Shown here piece by piece: positions 34,024-44,832 of a DNA stretch of 64,000 bases. The first letter of the stretch is position 1, and every line of letters starts with the position of its first letter. Location: contig CATQJL010000316.1 in NCBI GenBank assembly GCA_958299035.1, positions 22,917,676 to 22,981,675 of the forward strand. Reading direction: 5' to 3'. Under the pieces are notes generated by a model. The model worked only from the letters and a program-made list of their open reading frames with translations, made no database searches and had not been told where the DNA came from. The translations under genes were made by a program, and so were the position numbers. Origin of the DNA: Cylicocyclus nassatus (taxonomy: Eukaryota; Nematoda; Chromadorea; Rhabditida; Strongylidae).

Positions 34024-34860
34024 TCACTTCTTGGTGGCCGTAACACTGATTGTACGCAGCTCCTCGTGATCAGCAAGGCAAGCTAGCTGAGCGTGAATAT
34101 TGTCAGCAGCAAATGGAAGGAAGTGCTCTGGAAGGAAAGTATACTAAGATAGTAAGTGAGAAAAATCTAGAAAAATAACAACAGAAGATTCATTACAATT
34201 ATTTGAAATATGCGATATCACAGGTAAGACACAACCTACGTCCCAAATAATCCATGATATCCGCGTTGGTTTCTCCCCCATGTGTTTCTGCGCTATAACT
34301 GATTTTATGATGGGCGATGTTCTCATCCGAACAACGTGGCCATAATGATCACCGCACATCTCGATTGGCACCACTGAAAGTATTATGATTCTACTTTGCG
34401 TTAAAACTCCAACGCAGCTGAAAATTTAGGCCAAGAATTTTCGTAGAACTTGAATGAAAAGAGAAAAGTGAAAACTTGTATTTCAATTGGGACCAAACAC
34501 GATATGTGATAAGAATCAACAAGATGACGAGCCTATCGCAAGCCATAAATATTCCATTCCCACGTTGCCGTCTTGGGCCAGACTTGTGGCGAAAATGAGC
34601 ACCACCTTTAAGTTCGAGCCAACGAACAAACCGCTAAAACATTCTACGTAATCTACATATGAAACAAAATTGTCCAGGTGCACAAATCGAGATTAATGGC
34701 CAAAGGTAAAAAAATGCTTGCCTTGAATTCGTCGATATTGTCAAACATAGTACATTGATTTCTGGATGGAGGTCAACGCGTTCAATGCGCAAATGCTCGT
34801 GGAATGCGGTCCTCGTAACGATTTCCATAAAGAGCACAGCCCACAGCAGTAGTAATGCTT
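34024..34860 (-). CDS. Candidate multi-exon host gene fragment
   Basis: Minus-strand exons in order: about 34856-34713 with a hydrophobic start (ALLLLWAVLFMEIVTRTAF) and a possible GC donor; from 34633 after GTTTTAG (RFVRWLELKGGAHFRHKSGP, then RRQRGNGIF); 34373-34236 after ACTTTCAG (VPIEMCGDHYGHVVRMRTSP); and 34127-34024 after CCTTCCAG (HFLPFAADNIHAQLACLADH), ending in TGA. The last two join in phase through a split Glu codon. WLELKGGAHF...GNGIF faintly recalls the start of a SET-type domain, but I do not claim it. The first two joins are uncertain. Confidence 0.35.
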
Positions 34861-34869
34861 CTTGCTAGT

Positions 34870-36055
34870 GTCACCAAATGTTTCATCTTTTGATTGGCTT
34901 GGACGACAATAAAATAGTGAGATGATTCCGAAAATTCAAAGATGAAAACGAAAGCAACAGGTCTACTAAACCCGGTTTGTTCGGATTTAAACCTCGTGGC
35001 TCGCGCCCTTGTGTTTCCGCAATTTTTCGAGCACTACCGTACCCCAGTATAGGAACTAGTGCTCTGTATTGAGTGCGAAGAGAGGTAGCTTACTCACCTT
35101 TAAGATAAAGTTACATGTTTGAAATTACTGTTTAATACACGCTTGTTTACTACTCGGAGACTTCAGAGTTCGCTGAAACTTGGGGGGGGGGGTATCCGAC
35201 ATGCTGATTACGAAAATGATATTTGTTTCGCGTGGTATGGCTTCTTTGTCAGGTATGCGGTACTTATACGGTATCTGCAAGCTGGTGTCATCAAATGCGA
35301 TTGCAGTTTGCAGGACTTCAACACTGCTTTCTTCAAGTCACTTTACTCAGTGCGATTGCTATCCATTATCTAATTCGGCTAAATTGTCAGAGGTAATTGG
35401 GAAAGAGCGTGGCAAATCAAAAAGTTTTATTGCAGTGCTTTTTCCCTTGAAAACCGCTTTTGGCCTTGGGTGAGTACGACATTATGACCCCCCCCCCCTC
35501 ACCCACCCCCTTCTCTTACGACCCCCGGGTGTGGCGTGCCACAATCCTCGCTTTACCCTGGTTGAGATGTTTGCTACACATTAAACCAACGCAGTTCAGG
35601 AAAAAAAGCTAGTTTTCTCAAACGGCTTAAAATGTTTTAATCAAATTCATTTTATTTTCATTCTCATTAGATACGCCAAGGCGTTCCAAAACACCAACAG
35701 TTTGTGTCAGTCATACAATAGAACAACAATAATGGATGTAGCTATATCATCCCAAGCCCAGACTAAACAGGTTATGTCGAAAATGGTGTAGAACCTGCAT
35801 GCTCAAATAAGCAAATGTTGCGTTGCATGAATCTTTGAAGGACTCCTCGGAGAAGTACCATGCGCCAGCCACGTGACTGGCAACTATGAGCAAAAACGAT
35901 TACGGAGAGAGTTCAGAATGCAAAGAAAAAATCATTAAAGTTCATCTTTTATTTCACGTTTAAATGATATACTATTTCCGCAAGCTAAAATTTCCTTGGG
36001 TAATCTTTCCAGCATTTTCGATGCATTAACAAAGAAATCATTTTTCAACAAAGTA
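34870..36055. other. No supported gene
   Basis: Contains poly-G (35182-35190) and poly-C (35488-35498) runs. The latter is followed by GGGTGTGGCGTGCCACA, a motif also next to the poly-G run near 25810. No coding exon supported. Confidence 0.4.
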
Positions 36056-36237
36056 TCGTCGATTCGTTGATCGCACGGACTGCTCAAACGCTACGGCCAC
36101 GCGCGGCGCGGCTGAATTGTCTCTAGAGCACGACTTGTACAATGGCTAATTCGTACCTGGACAAGCGTTTTACAATACCGCTCATAATTCGTCAAAAAAG
36201 TCGCCGGACTGCGGCGCACTCCGCTACACTCCGCCGC

Positions 36238-36345
36238 AGTGCGCCGGAGTGCGGCAGAGTGCGCCGGAGTGCGGCAGAGTGCGCCGGAGTGCGGCAGAGT
36301 GCGCCGGAGTGCGGCAGAGTGCGCCACACTCCGCCGCAGTGCGCC
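36238..36345. repeat. 20-bp tandem repeat GTGCGCCGGAGTGCGGCAGA
   Basis: About four direct copies lie between two inverted half-units (CACTCCGCCGCAGTGCGCCGG). The opposite palindrome arm (39356-39385) has just the flanking half-unit, so the array expanded on the left or collapsed on the right after the inversion. Confidence 0.8.
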
Positions 36346-36446
36346 GGAATGATCGTCAATTTAGCCATATCTCGCCTCAGTATGGACGAATTCTGAATCC
36401 GAGGACACCGTTTGATTCAGCTCGGCGAGACGCATCATCTTATATA

Positions 36447-37114
36447 CAGGGTGTCCCAAAAAATGTATCGAACGTTTGATTGTTAATATCTCGCTTCCCA
36501 AGAAGTCTTTTGCCTTGCTTCAGGTACCGTTTTGTAGAGCTGGCTTCAACTTAGATTTGCATTATAGAACGAACCACCCATCTTTCTTCATTACTGTAGG
36601 ATTACGGTAGAAACTTGAAACATATGGTGTCAATGTGGAAAAAGCTGCCGTTTCAAAATTATTCAAAAAATGTGAAAACTTGTGTATTGGGGTCTTTATG
36701 TACGCTGAGTTCAATACTCAACTACTCACAAGATTAAGAAGCTTTCTAAGCGGTGTAACCGCACTTTTTAGAAACATTGAAAAAATGGCGGCTACCTCTT
36801 ACCTGACGTAACTCTTCAGTGAAGCATCATAATAGATTGGGAACTTTATAATCAGCAACTCTAATTAGCCTAGAAAAGTTTTCAGGCCGTTTTGTTTCCT
36901 TCCTGGGGCAAAATATGGCCTTTCGTTGCTTAAAACCCTCTATGAAGTTTCTACCGTAATCCTACAGTAATGAAGAAAGATAGGTGGTTCGTACTATAAC
37001 GAAAATCTAAGTTGAAGCCAGCTCTACAAAACGGTACCTGAAGCAAGGCAAAAGACTTCTTGGGAAGAAAGATGTTAACAATCAAACGTTCGATACATTT
37101 TTTGGGACACCCTG
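36447..37114. mobile_element. 668-bp TA-flanked foldback, CAGGGTGTCCC family
   Basis: Ends CAGGGTGTCCCAAAAAATGT and its complement; TIRs extend more than 100 bp (TTTGATTGTTAATATCTCGC, TACCGTTTTGTAGAGCTGGC). TA at 36445-36446 and 37115-37116. The mirror arm (39247-39262, CTTCATATATAAG) is the empty site with a single TA, so insertion and TSD are directly demonstrated. A diverged relative lies at 57958-58536. Confidence 0.9.
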
Positions 37115-37116
37115 TA

Positions 37117-37375
37117 TGAAGCTGGACGTCTGTTTGTCTGTACGTATGCTCCGAATAGAAAATTCCATTTCTGAACCGATCCGGACCAAACTTGGCACGC
37201 ATACACTTCGGGCCCCGGCGGGTGTCATAGGCTACTTTTTGTCATCGATCGATATCGATTTTATCGATTTTTATCGATTTTTTTGCAGACTTCACCCAGG
37301 GCTGTGAGTTTGCACAGGGGGGTAATCGAGCATGGGGATTCCGAATACAATATTTGTTTTCAGATTTATCGATTA
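37117..37375 (+). mobile_element. Helitron-like module, left half of palindrome
   Basis: GAAGCTGGACGTCTGTTTGT, GAATAGAAAATTCCATTTCT, CCGATCCGGACCAAACTTGG, CATCGATCGATATCGATTTT in family order. Its mirror is 38886-39268, ending in ATATATAAG. Confidence 0.7.
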
Positions 37376-37647
37376 TTATGTTGAATTCAGTGTGCTGATA
37401 ACAGTATTACCATTGATCTGTCGCTGATGACACATAGACAGTATAGTACAAAAGTATGGTAGAGAGCCACTCTGATCGAATTTGTTCTAAGATCTGCTCA
37501 AAGTCACAATACCGCCCACAGAATGTCAAAATTTCCTTGAACTTCGCGGAATTCCGGTATTTCCGCCAGAGTGCGCGATAATCCGGAAAGTTCGCGACAT
37601 TTCAGGATCCGCGAAACCATGCGAATCACGCAGAGTACGCAACGCCA

Positions 37648-38270
37648 TAACTTCCTTCGGAATGAATATATTCCGAATCCAGAAGAGCATTGTGTTCAGA
37701 TCGTCGAGGCAAATATTTTGATATACAGTATGCTCTCGATATTCCATTTCCAGTTTTTTCGAATTTTTCTGTGGAGGTCCTTTCGCAAGGATGTAACGCA
37801 GCGTCTGTGCAACATAAAAGATTCTAGTAAGCACTGTTCGATAGTACTGTCCTTGTAGGTTATCGTGCGTTCAAGATTAGCTGCAGACTGTCTTTTAAAA
37901 GAGATAGCAGCGATGGTGAATTTTGGAAAAATCACGCGTTTCTAAATTCTACTCGCCGTAACTTCCTTCGGAATGAACATATTCTGAATCCAAAGAAAGC
38001 TTTGTGCTCAGTTCATCAAGACAAGTCTTTCGATATACAGCATCCTTGATAATCCGATTTCAATATTCTCAAATCTTTCTGTAGACGTCTTTTCGCGAAG
38101 GTGTAAAGCAGCGCGCATTGCCCCTAGTAGACTCCAGCAAGGACCTTTCGATAGTACTTTTTCTGTAGATTACGTAGCGCTGAAAAGTAGTCACAGGCAT
38201 CTTTCCAGTGGAGGTAGAAAGGCTGGTAAATCGTTTAAAAAAATCTTGTTGTCCCAAATTCTACTCATCG
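37648..38270. repeat. Two diverged direct units of about 308 bp
   Basis: ACTTCCTTCGGAATGAATAT at 37648 recurs as ACTTCCTTCGGAATGAACAT near 37961. The ATATACAG, TTTCGCAAGG/TTTCGCGAAGG and CGATAGTACT blocks follow in the same order. The inner palindrome arm (38484-38610) carries a third, inverted partial unit. The monomer length and tandem layout are satellite-like. Confidence 0.65.
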
Positions 38271-39870
38271 CAACCCTAGAATACGAAGCTATCTTGCTAA
38301 GCAGATGTGAGTTTTGTAATCTCCAGGTCGGATAACCTTATGAACAAGTTTTCCGAGATGTTCGGATGATTTCATTTTTTCTTATCTGACGCTCTGAAGC
38401 TGGCCGGTGGATTTTGGTCAAAATGTTCATGATCTTCAATTGTAAAGAAACGCCGCTCATAGAGGTTTTCGAACACGCTGCTTATGAAAATGGAAATGGA
38501 ATATCGAGAGCATACTGTATATCAAAATATTTGCCTCGACGATCTGAACACAATGCTCTTCTGGATTCGGAATATATTCATTCCGAAGGAAGTTATGGCG
38601 TTGCGTACTCTGCGTGATTCGCATGGTTTCGCGGATCCTGAAATGTCGCGAACTTCCCGGATTATCGCGCACTCTGGCGGAAATATCGGAATTCCGCGAA
38701 GTTCACGGAAATTTTGACATTCTGTGGGCGGTATTGTGATTTTGAGCAGATCTTAGAACAAATTCGATCAGAGTGGCTCTCTACCATACTTTTGTACTAT
38801 ACTGTCTATGTGTCATCAGCGACAGATCAATGGTAATACTGTTATCAGCACACTGAATTCAACCAAAATAATAATCGATAATTCTGAAAACTAATATTGT
38901 ATTCGGAATCCCCATGCTCGATTACCCCCCTGTGCAAACTCCCAGCCCCGTAGCTCAAACTTCGCAAAAAATCGATAAAAGCGATAAAAGTATTCGATAA
39001 TCCTGAAAACTAATATTGTATTCGGAATCCTCATGCTCGATTACCCCCCTATGCAAACTCCCAGCCCCGTAGGTGAACTTTGCAAAAAATCGATAAAAAT
39101 CGATAAAATCGATATCGATCGATGACGAAAAGTAGCCTATGACACCCGCCGGGGCCCGAAGTGTATGCGTGCCAAGTTTGGTCCGGATCGGTTCAGAAAT
39201 GGAATTTTCTATTCGGAGCATACGTACAGACAAACAGACAAACAGACATTCAGCTTCATATATAAGACGATGCGTCTCGCCGAGCTGAATCGAACGGTGT
39301 CCTCGGATTCAGAATTCGTCCATACTGAGGCGAGATATGGCTGAATTGACGATCATTCCGGCGCACTGCGGCGGAGTGTGGTGGACGAATTATGAGCGGT
39401 ATTGTATCTCGCGCAGCGTACTCCGCAGTGATGTTGAGTCCGTGCGGTCAACGAATCAACTATACAAAACTGGTTACGCCCACCGCTTATTGGTAGATAA
39501 ATGGAAAATCCGTTAGTCCTCTCCTAGCGGGAGTCTCGCAATGCCTCCGCAAAACTTGGGCCATCACGCGCGGTCCAACCCTTTAGTAATTGTCGACCGC
39601 ACGCGCTGCCACTGCGCTATGGCCACTGAATTCTTTGCGGGCCTTTTCAAGACGAGAACGCATATTCAAGCAAACAAATGTTCAAGTGATAAAGCAATCA
39701 GTGAAAACTTATACAAGGCTACCGTCATATTGCGCGCGTCATGTTGTTCTCTTTCTATGCATTTCTTGTTCTACGAAAGCAAACCGTCAAAAAGCTCTTT
39801 GTCTCATTTGCAGAGTCATGCTCGTGTTTGTGGAAGGAAGCAGGAGGAGGAGCGTCAACATCCGCTATAG

Positions 39871-40024
39871 TCGGCTTCATCCACTGAGACTTTTCCACCA
39901 GAATCAGCGGATGGCGCGGAAATTTCGAATGAGGGAACACCACATTATGAAGATTTGCCGCGTCATCGCGCTAATTATGGGAAGTCGTCAGACTTCACAA
40001 TGGTCCGTCGACTTAGAGAACAAG
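39871..40024 (+). CDS. Candidate coding exon, acidic/Ser-rich
   Basis: After an acceptor-like CGCTATAG, an open frame reads SASSTETFPPESADGAEISN then HYEDLPRHRANYGKSSDFTM and ends VRRLREQ at a strong donor (AAG before GTAAGA, phase 1). Composition suggests a disordered linker. The next exon was not found; its phase does not fit the exon at 40825 directly. Confidence 0.35.
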
Positions 40025-40312
40025 GTAAGACTACACTTTGTTACTCAAATTGTTATTACTCCGATTAGTAAATTTGTAATAGTGTATTGCTGTTGCATGC
40101 CCCAGCAATACATATGGCACTGAAGACTTTCACACCTGCGTCTCTATAGCGCAGTGACTGTACGCGGGAGTGATGTTAGTGCCAGTGGGCGATCGATCCT
40201 GTCTGGGGAGCCTTTTTGCAAAGAGTTGCAAACAGCTTCGGCATAAAATTTATCATATAGATGTTGACTATAATGCAAAAATTTCGCATTCTTAATATGA
40301 ATGCTTGCAGGT

Positions 40313-40495
40313 GGTGATCGTCTTCCAGTATCTCGCAATCAACGCCCACCAGGAAGTTGTGACTGTTACCATGGGTGTCAGCCAGAAGAAAAGCTGCATC
40401 AAATGCTACCAGAATCTCTACACATCTCTGTTCCACCAGGTGTGGCATACCTTTGAAGTTGAAGAAAGCGACATTACTTTCGGAACGACCTAATA
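40313..40495. repeat. Partial foldback of the TTAGGTCGTTCCGAAAG family
   Basis: Ends ACTTTCGGAACGACCTAATA, as in the element at 45809-46703, and contains AAGCTGCATCAAATG, which is also present at 46285. The opposite terminus was not found, so it is truncated. Confidence 0.5.
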
Positions 40496-40824
40496 GTATG
40501 ATGCTTTATTAGAAACTGACCACAACAGCATGTAACAAATTCAAAAACTGACATAACGAACATATTATGAAATACGGGACTCAGGAAAATAATTACATAC
40601 AACTGACTAGATAACCACGAATGTTGGCGCAGTTTCCTGGCAGATGACGGCGTAGAGCTAGTCTACACCCAAGTGTTCTTTAAAGTAGACATCCCAAGGC
40701 CATCATCATGTTATACGACAAGCCGCCAAGATTTAGATTGAAATGTAGTAGATATGGCGAGAGTTACTGTGTTAGGCAACACTCAATTACACATGCTCTC
40801 GGTCTGGAGTTGTCTCAGTCTTAG

Positions 40825-41278
40825 CCCCTCGTTTTCACCAAAGCAAACTATGAATCCCTCAGTTTACCGCAAGTTAGTTGGAAGTTTGTACCTCTTACGC
40901 GACTTGCTACGAGTTCGAGAAGGACAGCACAACAAGTAGCCTTGGCGCAGAATAGTAATGCATTACCAACAGTGCCATTTCCTCGCACTTCCTATAAAGA
41001 ACCAGAGCCTTCCCTAGTTGCTGACACCAAATTCCGCGCTTTGTCCTTAGCAACTTTCGAAGTTTTGAGAAAGTTCAGCTGTGTTAAGGTCCATCAGATA
41101 GCATATAGTGGTTCCTCAGTAATATCGTAAGTCAGCTTCTACCAAAGATACCCTCACACTTATCCAATACTCATCAACCCTTAATGCAGCTGCGCAACAC
41201 GAATTGTGAACTTGGTGCAGTTTTTGCAACAACACAGAATACCTCCATCAAAGGCATTGGCTCGGAACTACTGCGACT
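40825..41278 (+). CDS. Candidate two-exon host gene fragment
   Basis: Exon 1 (40825-41126) is open for 100 codons from a GTCTTAG acceptor. It includes YESLSLPQVSWKFVPLTRLA and YKEPEPSLVADTKFRALSLA and ends at a consensus GTAAGT donor in phase 2. A 94-bp intron ends TTGGTGCAG. Exon 2 (41221-41278) continues in frame (FCNNTEYLHQRHWLGTTAT) to GTGAGT. Matching phases and good donors support a real transcript. No family is recognised and the ends of the gene are unknown. Confidence 0.4.
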
Positions 41279-41280
41279 GT

Positions 41281-43069
41281 GAGTTTTTCATCCTTCCTGG
41301 ATGAAAAACTCACAGTCGTTGAAAAACTCATGCCTCCTGGATGCGCGTCCAGCAGCTTGCTTGAAATCTCTCAAAATTGTCAAAGAAGTGCTTTGTGTGG
41401 CGTTTTTCAGCCATAGTGATTGAGGGGCTGACGAAAAAATTTCCGCCGAAAACAGCGATTGGTTCCAGGAGACTGTATGGTTGGGTCCGCGCGTTTTGGA
41501 GGCAATTGGCTGGTTGGCTCAGGCACCAATCGCACCTCAATTGGCGAAAATCGCTCGTTCAACCTTTTCAGCAATCTTCGGCCGGGAATCGCCATCGGAA
41601 GCACTTTCAGGAACACTTCGAGTGATGTTAAGCACCGCCTTAAATTCAGCGCATTCAGAAGGCCAAGAAGAAACAAAAAGTTTTCCGAGCCATTGCTTTC
41701 AATCAAAATGCTACGGGCAACGACGCCGAAAAGAAATGGCCGCGTAAATTGTGCTTTGTCAAGGTCCTGCTCAGAAGAAAACTAAGAAATTTTACTAACA
41801 AGGGAATGGTCAGAAGTCGAAGTGGCCAAACCAAACAAGCTACATACCATTCGATGCAGCATAGAATGCTGACTTCAAATCTGTGTTCCATATCTGCAGA
41901 GCGCCTTTGTAGGCGGACTTATGAGCAGCTTTACTGCGGAAAAATCGCACACAAAAATTGCGAGATTAAGCACACTATTGCCCTTTTAGCTCACCTTTGA
42001 GTGCGGACCATGTGAAGGGGCCTAGTTGCATGTTTTGGTCCAACACTAAGCCAAGAGTGGCTCTGTACGGCTAAGTTTGACCTTTACACGCACAATTTCT
42101 TAGCAAAATAATGGCCTTTAACGGCTTATAATTTCATCCGCAAAAGCGCTCTGCAGATAAGGAAAGCAGATTTAGAGTCAGCGTTTTATGCTGCATCTAA
42201 GGGTATGTAGTTTGCTCGAATTGGCCACTTCGATTTCTGACCATTCCCTTGTAAGACTGCAGTTCACGGTGGTCATTGTCCTTCAGAGCCTCACAGGCCA
42301 TAATTTTTCCAATAATCAAGATTGCATTTATCTTCTGCGTAGTTTCTTCCTTGCAAAAATACCGATATTTTCAAAAAAATTTAGAATGAGTTGTTGTTTG
42401 CAAGTATCTCGTGATTCATTGTGAGTGGTGAGTATCACACTCATTACTGGGCGGAGGAAGGCATATAGGTAGGACGCCGAGCAGCATCTGTGAAGCAGAG
42501 GTGACGGACTGGTTCCTTGTAAGCGCATTTGGCGCTCTTTCCAGAGAAGGCCCTTCCGCACCGCTAGCCTTAGCAGGCTAATTTTTGCGGGTTTCTGGAC
42601 GTTGCTACCGCGGCGGTAAGCGAGAACAAGGCTGTCGTTAGAGACGCAGACGCTCTGAAACTCAAAAAATGTTGCACGTGGGTGGCTTGGACAAGTTTTT
42701 CAGGATACACGTGCAGATTTTGCGGTGGTGTGGAGAACACCGGCGGAGCGAATTGCGAATTGGCGAGTAAAAAATATTCAACCTATAATTTCTGGTTTTC
42801 GTAAATCCGACATCGTCTCTATATTCTTCGAATATGTGCACTCGCTTCGCTTGCTTTGAAATACTCGCAAATATTGAAAACCTTGCTAGATCATAAGAAA
42901 GCGGAGTAATTAGCGCTAAGGCGGAGCGGTGCAGAAGGTACGCCCCTTTCCAGATTTCATCTGAAAATGGACCTACTTCTCATCGCGGATGCATACTTCG
43001 AAGAGAGGGGACAGTCAGTAGTTACAGAATGCGCGAGTTTTTACTAGGCATTGCAGCTGATTGAACAGT
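41281..43069. other. No confident gene; foldback repeat and hairpin
   Basis: 41284-41314 is a hairpin (GAGTTTTTCATCC/GGATGAAAAACTC). 41377-41785 is open in several frames on both strands, which reflects composition more than coding. 41796-42253 is an inverted pair of the ACAAGGGA family (listed separately). Nothing else is supported. Confidence 0.4.
41796..42253. repeat. Foldback repeat, ACAAGGGA/GTCGAAGTGGCC family, inverted pair
   Basis: ACAAGGGAATGGTCAGAAGT and CGAAGTGGCC at the left mirror GGCCACTTCGATTTCTGACC and CCCTTGT at the right; ATCTGCAGAGCGC and AACGCTGA-type blocks are shared. Arms about 150 bp. Confidence 0.75.
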
Positions 43070-43115
43070 ACAGTATCTAATATCTAGTGACCCGGTCCTG
43101 ACCTGTCCTCATTAT

Positions 43116-44212
43116 TCAAAAGCCACAAAGGCTATATGGGGACAGCTCGTTAGTAATGGCTAGGCACTCGTCCTTCCTGTTGATTTTTGATTGGGCGGCT
43201 ATTCAAAACTCTTCAAGTGTCTTGCGCGCTATGATTTTGGGTTTACGCGCCGGGATTCGAACCTGCACTCGCACTTCCGCGTCGTCATGGCTAAGCCTGC
43301 GATGCATGCCTAACGGAGTAGCTACAATGCCCTTGCTGAGAACATCTAAGGGCCGCATGCACTAACATCCCTGCGGCGAGGGGAGCGGCGTCCCCAATGA
43401 TGAAGAAGCCGCAGCGGCGTCCGCACGCGGTCCCTTCATAACGGGGGACGCCGCTCCCCTAGCCGCAAAAATGTTAGTGCATACGGGCCTAAGTGTTCTT
43501 TGATGCGGAGGACCGGCTCGCCTCGCCAATATACGTGTCTCCACATGTTGTACACGTGATAAGGTAGACAACACCTGATGCCATACAGACTCCTTCCTTG
43601 CCAAACGGACAAACCACACAATGAGGAGTTGTACATAGACGGTCATACTCGCGGTTTCGTACTAGTTGCTGCTTGAGGTTTGCGGGAGGGATGTCGACGA
43701 TCTTTGCCATATCTTTGAGGTCTGGTTGATGGAGCACTTTGCGGACAGCCCTGCTAAACTTTTCTGAAATGTATGGTAGACAGTATGGGATCCGATCTCC
43801 TTTCTGATCTAGGCGGACGATAAACCTGGTATCCGTGAGAACGATGAGTCTCTGTGCTGTATCCATTGGATCTTGCTACGAATCTTGCAAGTTCTAGCGC
43901 GTGCATCTTTTCGCCTCTATCAGAAGAGACCCCCACAGCCGTTCCAAACATGTTACCTATGACGGATGCTTTTCTTCGTGCCGGATGTGCTAAGGAATGG
44001 TGTACTAAGATATTCTTGTTGCTCGGCTTCCGGTACCGTCTGGTTTTGAAACGTCTCTCCGACAAACATGAATGTACATTAAGAAACGGCAACCGTCCAT
44101 CTTTGGGTTTTTCCCTCGTCATCCTGATGTTGGCGTCCTGGGCATTCAAAATATCGTCAGCAGCCAACGAGCGTGAGAGCTTAAGAGACTGCGAAACCGC
44201 TGGGAAAAACAT
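43116..44212 (-). pseudogene. PLE RT tail, linker and GIY-YIG endonuclease, left arm
   Basis: Minus-strand frames give ILNAQDANIRMTREKPKDG (after the RT core), RRYRKPSNKNILVHHSLAHP, then a frameshift near 43866 into RIPYCLPYISEKFSRAVRKV. CTTPHCVVCPFGKEGVCMAS and VVYLITCTTCGDTYIGEASR follow; the latter is the GIY-YIG nuclease core with its preceding Cys-rich CCHH-like motif. After the MITE at 43350-43489 the frame continues KGIVATPLGMHRRLSHDDAE and NRKDECLAITNELSPY to TGA at 43116. This domain nicks target DNA for PLE insertion. Frameshift plus MITE make it inactive. Confidence 0.85.
43350..43489. mobile_element. 140-bp PIF/Harbinger-type MITE in GIY-YIG ORF, left arm
   Basis: TIR GGCCGCATGCACTAACATCC (reading inward) with mirror GCATACGGGCC; flanked by TAA (43347-43349 and 43490-43492), i.e. 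TTA on the coding strand. A 3-bp TTA duplication and a GGGCCC-like terminus fit Harbinger MITEs. Removing one TTA restores the reading frame. Confidence 0.85.
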
Positions 44213-44259
44213 GGCCAGTTATACCTTCTCCACGTTTACTTTATAAACCGCAGGAGCCT

Positions 44260-44631
44260 AATTAACCAGTGGATGCAAAGTTTCGAGTATTTGCTACCGA
44301 ACTGTTCTCAGTTCTCAACCAATTCCACCAAGAACGGCAAAATAGTAATTGATCGCTTTTGCGACGCCGCGGCCTGCGTGAAATTCGCGACCTTTGTGCT
44401 GCTGGGGAGATCAAGGCGTCGGCCAGCGACAAAGGAGGAGAGTTTGTAGTTGCCTCTCGTGATCTGGACGCTATCACGAACATCATCTACAGGGCACTAC
44501 CGTAAACGAGCCTGTGGCAGCAAACGATTTCAGAAAGCAGTACCGCTACTTACAGGGTATGATTAGAGGTGGCTAAAGCTAAAGGCATTCCTAGGGCTAT
44601 GGCTACACCTCTAAAAACCGATCTGCCCATA
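44260..44631 (+). pseudogene. PLE N-terminal segment, left arm (inverted)
   Basis: Plus-strand frames read DKGGEFVVASRDLDAITNII, then SESSTATYRV and KGIPRAMATPLKTDLPI. A D-K-G-G stretch upstream of the RT is typical of PLE proteins. A stop interrupts after YRALP. Orientation is opposite to the GIY-YIG part of the same arm. Confidence 0.7.
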
Positions 44632-44781
44632 GGCTGTACCAACCAGCATCGGTTATGCGACGTCGCGTCCGCGGCAACTTGCGACGTTGCGGTGTGACGC
44701 GTGCGAACTCTGCCACCTCGCATGCGATGGTGCGTCGTCGCAAGGCATACTAGCGCGGGACCGATGTTGGCTGGTACAGTT
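44632..44781. mobile_element. 150-bp TA-flanked MITE in PLE N-terminus, left arm
   Basis: TIRs GGCTGTACCAACCAGCATCG and the complement of CGATGTTGGCTGGTACAGTT; TA at 44630-44631 and 44782-44783. The interior is rich in GCGACG/CGTCGC palindromes. The same insertion exists at 46759-46920 in the right arm. Confidence 0.75.
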
Positions 44782-44832
44782 TATATATGTTTGGTTCTCT
44801 ACACTCTTATCAAGACACGGTATCCGTAGATA

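Larger units (their letters stand above)
36056..39474. repeat. 3.4-kb nested palindrome
   Basis: Outer arms: GATTCGTTGATCGCACGGACT (from about 36065) mirrors 39449-39474. Further in, GAATGATCGTCAATT...GACGAATTCTGAATCC and CAGCTCGGCGAGACGCATC mirror 39268-39360. The middle layer (37117-37375 and 38886-39268) is the Helitron-like module. The inner layer (37376-37770 and 38470-38885) starts TTGAATTCAGTGTGCTGATA on both sides. The unique centre spans about 37771-38470. Insertions and repeat expansion in one arm only give relative ages. Confidence 0.85.

Noticed and set aside
36091..36479. Repetitive frames CAGVRQSAPECGRVRRSAAE
   Set aside because: Translation of the 20-bp GC-rich tandem repeat, open in several frames.
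36142..39430. CRISPR-like array at the GC-rich repeats
   Set aside because: Units are contiguous without unique spacers, no cas genes are present, and the genome is eukaryotic.
41377..41785. Several overlapping frames open on both strands
   Set aside because: Simultaneous openness in four frames without splice or motif support suggests base composition; none could be preferred.
43240..43330. tRNA-like B box GGTTCGAATCC (also 48270-48310 on the other strand)
   Set aside because: The sequence lies inside the GIY-YIG reading frame (HRRLSHDDAEVRVQVRIPAR); the T-arm does not pair and there is no acceptor stem, so the match is coincidental.
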